Shown piece after piece: positions 56,117-64,000 of a DNA stretch of 64,000 nt (within the stretch, counting starts at the first letter, position 1; every line of letters starts with the position of its first letter). The notes under the pieces are model-generated. The model was given only the letters and a program-made list of their open reading frames with translations, had not been told where the DNA came from and made no database searches. This DNA is from Phorcus lineatus (Eukaryota > Mollusca > Gastropoda > Trochida > Trochidae). The stretch spans positions 46,647,064 through 46,711,063 of the forward strand of contig OV121092.1 of assembly GCA_921293015.1 (NCBI GenBank), written 5' to 3'. Made by a program: the position numbers and the translations under genes.

Positions 56117-57787
56117 AGGCTCATCAAGATAATTATATTACCTATCTTTGCAGGGGTTTAAATCCAATCAGCTGTCTTTGCTGGCATGTCCAGTGGACCA
56201 ATCAACTGACATCAGTCCTCACACCTCTCACCTTTGCAGTTATACAGTACAGACATCAACTACAGACATCGGTAGATTTGAGTTTCCATAATGTATGTCA
56301 TCAGTTTAACAAGGAACGGTATAAATTGACTGTCCCTGACTTTCCCTAATGGTACCCACAAGTCATGGTTTATCCAACTTATACTTAACACTTTAACTGA
56401 ACACAAATAATCTTATCTTTATTGAGGAGGAATGTGTTACTGATAATATCAAGATACTTGCCAGGGACAGAGGCTGTTATTATTTAGTGCTGGGGAAGCA
56501 TGATTGAATCAGGTTTGAGGGAAATTACAAAAAAATAATGTACTCCAAGAACTAAAGAGTAGCGCCACTGGAGGTTTATAAGTGTAATAGAGTAAGAGTA
56601 AATATTGGATGGTGGTTCTGACCGTATTAACCTTTTCTCTTCAGACACACTTGAATGTCTGTAGAAAAGCAGTTGAATCTCTTAAACTACTCACTAGAAT
56701 TTTTAGCTACCCACTAGACTCTCTTTAGATACGCACTAGATTCAATTTTATGGTCCTGAAAAAGAAAGGTGATAAGATAGTTACATAACTTGGTTTCTGA
56801 AGGTTAAAATTGAAATAAATTCCTTAACCCGTGAGGTTCGGAACAAGTGTTGATACGACAACTGTAACAGTGGCGGACCAACACCCCTCCTAAAACACCT
56901 GTAAATAGAGTGAATCACCAGAGCCAATCCTTCTCGCTTTTCACATGGTTGCTGGATCCGCCACTGAACAATATCGACCTTTTCAAGAATTGTCATTCTT
57001 TCTGAGTCATGACCCCTTTCAAAAGATTTCAAAATGATTTCCCTTGGGAATGTTCTCTGAATGGGTTCGAGTTGCGACGTAATCTACATAGCTGTCTTAC
57101 AGAGAGCAGATTCCACAGTCAAGGACCAAATGGGATTTTGGTTGAACGCTCCTTCAAGGAGCATTCCAATGCTAGTATTATTACAGGAAGACAACTAAAC
57201 CGGCGGGAATTATTTCAACATCTTCAAGCAATTTTAGGCATTTGTAACAATTGAGAAGTAAAACATATTTTCTTGTTGGCAGCCCCAATTTTTAAAAATC
57301 TTTATCTTATGAAAAAATTAATATCATTTTATACTGACAGGTAAAATCTTATTAATATGTCAGATTAAAGTAAAGTTTGATTTTTTTGTAAATTTTTATA
57401 TCGGTCTTTGAATAATATTTCTGATTGTACTTCTTTGAATACACCATAAATAAAAACATATTTGGAATTGTTCACTCTGAATAAGGTGTGGGAGTTGGAA
57501 TAATGGCTAGTGTTTACGATCTGGAAGCAATCACGTCACAAACGTCAATTCGAAGTGATTAATGCGGAATAGTGACACATTTTTCATTTTACAAAATACT
57601 TCTGAGAGGATAATCGATTTTCAAATAAAACCCAAGAAGGACGTTAAAATTCAAAGGCCATTGTTCAATGTAAGACAAATTCAAATTGTAACATACTTTT
57701 TGACATCAGTTCATCAATTAAATTCACATTGTTGGAAAAATCTTTCGGGAGTATACTCTCGTCGTTTAGGAAAGTGATAAAGAAATT

Positions 57788-58170
57788 TACCCCTTAGAAA
57801 TGATTAAAGCATATGCTGAAACGTGAGCTCTCACGGGAGTTTTTTGTGATAAATAATTATTCGTACTTTGAGAACTCCTTCAAAAATCTCAAATCATTTT
57901 CAGGGGTAATTGTCGTTGTATTGTATTGCGTGGAAGTTTTAAGACTTGGTTTAAAAATGAAAATCCCAAGAGATGAGCTACCAGTCAACAGCATGAATTT
58001 CCTTTTACACAAAAACTAAAAAAATTGATAAACATTTGGACATATGTCAATTGTAGTAGAGATCAAATTTTTTTTATGAAGTAAAAAACAACTTTTTGTC
58101 GTAACTGTTTTAAACTCAACTTTCCTACATTTCATTTTTAAAACCAAGTCTGAAAACTTCCACGCATCTC
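57788..58170. repeat. Foldback element with two nested inverted repeats
   Basis: GCGTGGAAGTTTTAAGACTT plus GGTTTAAAAATGAAAAT (57926-57963) is matched in reverse complement at 58130-58167 (ATTTTTAAAACCAAGTCTGA ... CTTCCACGC). A smaller pair, TTACCCCTTAGAAATGATT (57788) and AAATCATTTTCAGGGGTAA (57890), lies beside it, with the mini-hairpin CGTGAGCTCTCACG between its arms. Confidence 0.65.
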
Positions 58171-59129
58171 CTCTTTCTTGTAGTGTTGGTTGTTGAAATT
58201 TTCTGAATCAGTCTAATTACTTAAGAAACAAAAAAAGGATAAAGTCACATGAGATGTAACCCCATCGAGCGCGAACGATTGCCACAAACGCCTCCTCTTT
58301 TGTTGAAGGAGAGGCTTTGCTATCTGTGAGACAGTTTGTTGCATTTCGTTTTGAGAAATTAATGAACGTATGTCATGGATGTCTGTTAATAAAAGTGCAA
58401 AGTATCCATAACTACAACAGTGATTATACTATCCTATAGTCTGGCTGATGGAAGCAACCCATTGGTAAATTCCTCCAAGACTGAAATTGAAATGTGATCA
58501 GACGGGTTGCCATCAGAATCTTAAACCGCACTTCCGGTCACGCTGCTATGGTTACCTTGTTCGAATTGTAGGTGTATAAGACGCAACACTACTCTTTTCT
58601 GATATGCCAAAATTAATTCCTATGAACCTACACTTCTTCATAGCTGTGTTTCTTTTGTGGAGTCTACTGTACCCCACACAAGATGCGTAGTGAAAGTACT
58701 TGAATGTACGGTCAGAAAATTACAAAATTCGGGGATGACATTTTTATATTAGAAAAACCTCTGTTATATAGCAATAACGAAATCTTTAAGAAATTGTAAA
58801 TAAATATGTTATTATAATTCCAGGATATAAAAAACGTAAATGAATAAAAGACCTTGTCTTTGACGCTTCCGTTTCATTAATTAGGGAAATCTTTTACGTT
58901 TGTAAACAGTTTAGCTAATTATAAATATATACTATATAGAGGATATTGTGTCCATGACATACAATGTTTACGACGTGAGGGCCTAAATATTAGTATTTCC
59001 CGAGCGAGAGCGAGTGTCGTGAACATAGTGTGCCATTGGCACGAATGTGATATTCTGTTTATAATCGAAGCCGCAAAATCAAGGGAAATTATCAAAATCA
59101 ACTACCTTTGCTTACCCGCCCTCATAACA

Positions 59130-59265
59130 TTTGGAACGCAACGTCATTGGCGAACTGTGACATCAAAGCATTGTTAATGACGTGACGTTACAATGAAAAA
59201 TTGATATTTTGTCCTAGAGCATCGAATGAAAAATATGAACCTCAATATGATTGTTCTCGTAGGTA
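59130..59265. repeat. Dispersed repeat, copy shared with 14.13-14.23 kb
   Basis: TTTGGAACGCAACGTCATT then CCTAGAGCATCGAATGAAAA, ATATGAACCTCAATATGATT and GTTCTCGTAGGTAAT parallel the copy at 14131-14226, with an extra internal block containing TGACATCAAAGCATTGTTAA. Confidence 0.4.
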
Positions 59266-60239
59266 ATATTTGTTTCACTTTGGTAGAATATCAGGTCGTT
59301 AATACGCTGTCACATGTAAATTCGTCAACATCGTTGCAAATGCCTGTGGCAAGCATGTCCACTATCTCTTATGAATAACACTTTGGCAAATTGAAATGCG
59401 TTGGTAAATTGACCACGTACAATTTTTGGGTTGCTATTGTGTAGTTAAAGAGGTTCTCCATTTTTTCATGCAAGCGTGTTTATAAAAACATAACTCACTA
59501 ACAAACCACGCGAGAGAAGTCGAAGTCCGAACTAACTAGCGTCAGTAAAAGCTTAAGGATAGCAAAAAGTAAATTATCACTGTCCCTTTTTGATTACAAA
59601 TGTATTTTTCAAAGTCAACTTGACCGGGGCTTGGTATGTGTCAGAGGTGATAATTTTTACATTCCCTCGACAATCAGTCATATTCCTCTTGTCAAGAATC
59701 GTAAGTCCTCCTCAGATTAAAGGCCGCGGAGTCAACGTGATTCTTGACCAAGTACCACTGTGTAGAATAATGATAGACCATCGGAGAACAACACATCCAA
59801 GTGGGAAATACAAGTAGGAGTCATAGAATTTCTTAACGCAAATCAATGTAATCTTACCCGTTTGATATTTTTGCTCTGCTCCTAACGACAGCTAATTTCG
59901 CCATTATAATGGATACTTGTAGGTTTGTGTCACCCGGCTATTGGAATCAAGTTTATTCCTGAAGAAATTTCTCAACCAGAATGATTTGAAAAGCAGACTC
60001 TAGGGTATGTTCAATTAACTGATTTTTCTGAATTAAAATTTGTTAATGGGGCATTTAATAGACAGACAGAAAAATACTGTGATATTTATTAGATCGTTGA
60101 ATAAATATGAGGATATTTTTCTGAAAAAATTATCTGTTTGAGTGGCATTCTAGAAGTTGTCGGTATAATCTTATCATGTTTTCCTACCTGTATCCTTTCA
60201 TGTTATTGTTACCTCATCCTGTTATCATTGTTACCTTGT

Positions 60240-60362
60240 TTTCCATCCATATGCAACTTGTATAAAAATGCTGTATCTTACCATATCACCATTGCTTGAA
60301 AACGGTATAAGAATCTATACCGAAACGTCGCTACCAGTACAATAAAGAGGTCGATTATACAT
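60240..60362 (+). mobile_element. Probable retroelement 3' end (hairpin + CGAAACGTCG + AATAAA)
   Basis: GGTATAAGAATCTATACC forms a small hairpin directly followed by GAAACGTCGC, then AATAAAGAGG 20 bp on. Hairpin-GAAACGTCG endings are common at 3' ends of Penelope-like and some LINE elements. No polymerase frame is visible nearby. Class assignment is tentative. Confidence 0.35.
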
Positions 60363-61734
60363 AAAATTCCTTGTTGTGATTATGAAAAAATTATATCAAA
60401 TCATGATTCCCTTAATTAAATAAATGTTTAAACAACAATCTAGAAGTGTTAAAGTAAATACTACATAATGTGATAGTTATTGAATGAGAAAGTAGATTTT
60501 AACGGCCTGTTAGCTACATTTTATCTGTTAACACGTTGACTTTACTATCCAAAAGATAGATCAGGGGAAAATCGTTCCAAAGAATGAGAAATAGACGAAA
60601 AGAAAGGATTAGTGAGAGAAAGGTCTTTGAATGACTGGAATTTTTCATGCTTCTATTCGTTGACCTGTCCACCCCTTACAAGGCTGTCATGGATCTCAGG
60701 GTGGCAAATGAAACCTTAAACCCCCACACCGCGATTAGGTTTTACATCTAGTGTATTACTCATCGGAAAAAATCTGCCCTTTCTTGTGACAATAAAATAT
60801 CCTTAAGAAATGCTCACACAAGCATGAATATCATATTTATATGTCTTACTCAACTTACTCACCCAATATGATTGTCTCGGTGTTAAATTCAAGATATGTT
60901 TATATATCATTTGCAAGTGTAATGGGTTGAAAAAAGGGAAGGAAAACTTCAAAACTTTTATCAATAAAGATCAAAATCTTTATAGAAGGGATACAAATGA
61001 CATGACAAATGACAATACTACCTTTTCAAAAGCCTCGTTACTTGCATTTCACAACACACCAAATTGAAAACGAAGCTTTTGATAACTGAAACTATTCAAT
61101 TTGAAAAAGGTTATTGTTAAGTACCTGCTCCCAGAATAATTAATTCTCTCATATGAATCTCCTAATACTAAAATTGATCATAAATAGCATGCATAACTTT
61201 TCTCATTTTATTTAATTGTCAAAACATGCACTTTAATATAAATCACGTGCATTGCTGTATTTTGATGAATTCTTAAACGTTTGCTAAATTATCATTAAAC
61301 TTATCGTTTCAAATGTGAACACTGAATTTGACGTTGAGGTTAGAAAATAGTTTACAGCGTGCAAGTCGGAATATGTTAAATGTTTTATACATTATTTTAT
61401 GAATTCTAATGCCTTGTCATTGCTTGACTTTGAATGATGATCCTTTTCCATGTCTGCATTAAATTGTGCCCTGTGTATGTTGTAACCTAACACCAAATTG
61501 GACACTGCAAATATCGTTCCAGAAGTAAAACTAGAAGAGCGGCGTAAATGTCGTAGAGAGGTTAGTGTATATATATCGAACTCAGCTGAAAACCTAATTA
61601 TCTAAGTACCTATATACTGCGTTAGTGTCTGACCTTGCCGATCTAATTATGACTAGATAAAACCAATCACTTGTACCTCTTGGCTGTTCCTGATCTATAT
61701 TGGCCTCGTCAAAATGCCTTAAATGTGACCCGAC

Positions 61735-61798
61735 CTCCACCCCCATTCCCTCCGCCCCCCTCAACCCCAACCATTCCCCCAACCTTTCCCCCCCTAAC
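61735..61798. repeat. C-rich low-complexity tract
   Basis: About 65 bp dominated by CCCC and CCATTCCC runs, in otherwise AT-rich DNA. Confidence 0.8.
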
Positions 61799-62037
61799 TC
61801 TCAAATAATGCCGCTGACGTTCTTCCCTCTTTGCTGATAACTGGAGTAAAAATATCAAACTAACACAACCTCTATGGAGAAAGTCTCAGCAATTTTTGAC
61901 CTGGTTTTAATGAAATTACTTACCTTCCATGATATATGATGAACCTTTGGTTAAATAAAAAGCTAAACTAACAACGTTCCCTAGTTCAATGTAGTAAAAC
62001 CAATCTAAAAAAATGCTTTTTCTTTTTGGTGTTGTAG

Positions 62038-62308
62038 CACAATCACCAGGCACACACTTCGTAAGATTCAACAAGAAGACGAGATGCATGTGGATTTTCA
62101 TGGGTTTATTTCATCTATGTACTCTGAACCAATCTGGCCGTCGACCGCTTTCCCTGGGCACCCTCACGACGCCCAGCGCGTCCTTTCTCACATGGCTGGT
62201 CGTGGCTGTCACCAGCCCATGGCTGAGTCCTGGCCGAGACTCAACACCTCAGTCCCGTGGTTGAGACTCAACCCTCTCTCCAGGACAATCGTTGAGAATG
62301 AACTTTGA
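62038..62308 (+). CDS. Candidate 3'-terminal exon of an unidentified gene
   Basis: A T-rich tract and TTGTAG precede 62038. The following frame (phase 2) runs 89 codons to TGA at 62308 and reads TITRHTLRKIQQEDEMHVDF, then HGFISSMYSEPIWPSTAFPG, HPHDAQRVLSHMAGRGCHQP, MAESWPRLNTSVPWLRLNPL and SRTIVENEL. It is clearly richer in GC than its flanks and its composition is protein-like. I do not recognise the family, and no upstream exon was found in the window. An in-frame ATG at 62084 exists, but the acceptor and open frame before it favour an internal or last exon. A second frame (62013-62264) is also open, so the reading frame is not certain. Confidence 0.35.
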
Positions 62309-62477
62309 AGTCAAACCCGGGTCTTATATACCCAACAGACTCAGTTGTCAACACATTGTCACTTGACAACAGCTTAATGATAGTACATACTTAGGGAATA
62401 CTTGGGGATGGGATTAGCAGAGTATAACATGGTGCCGCTGTTGCTGGATGCGAGTCGTCTCATTAGCTGGTTCGAGA

Positions 62478-62576
62478 GCTAGCGAAACGAGGCTTTTGGC
62501 TTGAAGGAGATCAGGGTATATGGAAGAAGTTAGAGCGGATTCATATACGCTGATTTAGCAAGACGAATCCGTTTCG
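62478..62576. repeat. Right arm of the foldback MITE family of 47.5 kb
   Basis: CGAGGCTTTTGGCTTGAAGG, AGATCAGGGTATATGGAAGA and GCTGATTTAGCAAGACGAAT match the right arm at 47665-47737. The left arm is missing or too diverged. Confidence 0.6.
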
Positions 62577-63930
62577 TTTCCGTAATTAACAATCATGACA
62601 AGGGGTTATTTATGTAACAAAGACAATTCATATAGCTGCCTCCGATACCGCCTAGTCGTTGCAACATCCTGGTAGTCTAAGATACTCGAATGGTAACAAA
62701 CATTGAAATTTGAAAAATCTCTTGGCTGACTTTGAATATTCCGCTGATGAAAATTGTTTATATAGCAACTTTAATCTTTCACATCAGTTATTTATAATTT
62801 GAGTAAAACAATTCAATGGAAGGTAATTTAGATTGTAGGTAAAAGGGTGATACATTTAATTGAATCTTGATTTTTATTGTAGGTCGAAGTCTTAAGAAAA
62901 AATACATTGAGTTTCAAAAGGTTGTAGGCATTAATTTACTCAAAAAGGTTTTTTCAGCAAAGGTTTGACTAAATGAATACTTCCAAACAAACTACCAATT
63001 GTGTATGCTTGACAAGAAAATAAATGACATTCTCTGTTTCCTTGACGTCAATACGCCAACAGAATTGCTACGTTGATTAGACCTGCAAGTCTCTCGAAAC
63101 TTGTTTCACTAAAAACCTTTCTGAGGAAATTGCCTATCCATTCCAGCTCTTAGCTCATGCTTTCATGTTTTCAGCCAACCAGGAGGACAGGTTTCTTCTT
63201 CAGCATCAAATGTGAATTTCTGAGCATGCGCGAGTGTTTAAAGTTCAACGTTACGAAATACTTGTTTCCTCTCTTAGAATGAAGGATCTCATTAATGCCG
63301 ATGAAGGATATCAAGGGACGCAATTAAAATGTGAGAAGACAAGCTAATGGCCTCTCCAATCTCTCACCAATTCACGTGCTCGTAAAAGAGACATCACAAT
63401 AGCTCATTCATCACAGCTCAAGAAACATGCATTTTACAGTTTTAAATTAGAATTATTAATTATTTCTTTAAAATTCCCCCATTAAACATCTGTGCAAAAT
63501 GTTTTATCCCCAGAGGGTCAAACAACCAATCACGTGTCAAGCCAAAACTGCATTCGTCCATTTCACCTTTAAATTATTTGATTAGGATAAATAGATTTTC
63601 GTGGCTTATCCGAACTGGTACGCTCGTATCCAATGATCACTTATCAAAATAAGCTAATGATAATGATAATACAATTTGAGACAATCTGCCATTCCAATTA
63701 CCACGAAAGCTTTTCAAGCAATGTCTTGAAGTATTATATATCCCGGTAGAATCGTCTCATTGCTGTGAATCTCTTGGTGAAATCGCTGACGAAAACAATC
63801 CCTTTGATTGTCATTATGATTGTTAAGAACCGGTTTTCGGCTACAGATCTAAACATTCATCACAGAATGAAGTATTCCTCACGACAATAAAGTCCCTCGT
63901 ATTGAATATGTCTGACGTTGGTGATGATTT

Positions 63931-63970
63931 GATACGGTGTGATACGGTGTGATACGGTGTGATACGATGT
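63931..63970. repeat. 10-bp tandem repeat, four copies
   Basis: Three identical GATACGGTGT units followed by one with a single change (GATACGATGT). Confidence 0.9.
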
Positions 63971-64000
63971 GCTGCCGTCTCCATGACACTTCCCTTTCTG

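Larger units (their letters stand above)
56117..62037. other. Non-coding stretch with repeats
   Basis: Contains a nested foldback (57788-58170), a dispersed repeat copy (59.13 kb), a retroelement-type 3' end (60.24 kb) and a C-rich tract (61.73 kb). Some of it may be intron of the gene whose candidate last exon begins at 62038. No exon could be assigned with confidence. Confidence 0.4.
62309..64000. other. Non-coding DNA to the window end
   Basis: AT-rich with no supported gene. Holds the MITE arm at 62.48 kb and the 10-bp tandem repeat at 63.93 kb. Confidence 0.5.

Overview
This is a eukaryotic window: genes are split by GT..AG introns, coding exons are 80-300 bp, introns reach 5 kb, the DNA is AT-rich, and dispersed tRNA-headed SINEs, DNA transposons and minisatellites are common. 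The gene set (Integrator subunit 4, two animal-type GalNAc-transferases, a class B GPCR-type hormone-binding domain) makes it a metazoan. Repeat style and compact exons suggest a lophotrochozoan, probably a mollusc; that assignment is inference.

Layout. (1) 1-7.4 kb, + strand: the last four coding exons of an RGG/Gln-rich RNA-binding protein with a C-terminal RRM, RBM33-like. Its second intron holds a 2.44-kb piggyBac-type non-autonomous element. (2) 7.4-19.4 kb: no convincing gene. There is a 3'UTR, a possible PHR-like fragment on the minus strand and a 23-bp minisatellite. (3) 19.4-30.5 kb, - strand: complete 12-coding-exon GALNT gene A (603 aa). Its 5-kb intron 10 contains, on the opposite strand, a three-exon gene for a small Cys-rich protein that is essentially a free hormone-receptor (HRM) domain with a stop right after it. 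(4) 34.5-37.3 kb, - strand: a complete INTS4 in one uninterrupted exon (937 aa). (5) 38.6-50.5 kb, + strand: complete 12-coding-exon GALNT gene B (592 aa, GALNT11-like). All eleven coding intron phases match those of gene A. (6) 50.5-64 kb: mostly non-coding, with SINEs, a 59-bp satellite and foldback elements. One candidate terminal exon lies at 62.04-62.31 kb.

The two GALNT paralogues point away from each other around INTS4. Both encode Golgi type II enzymes that start mucin-type O-glycosylation. INTS4 is a nuclear RNA-processing scaffold, unrelated in function, so the cluster looks like gene duplication plus a possible retrogene insertion rather than a functional operon. The most unusual items are the HRM-only nested gene and two minisatellites whose units copy the 3' splice site of the exon just downstream.
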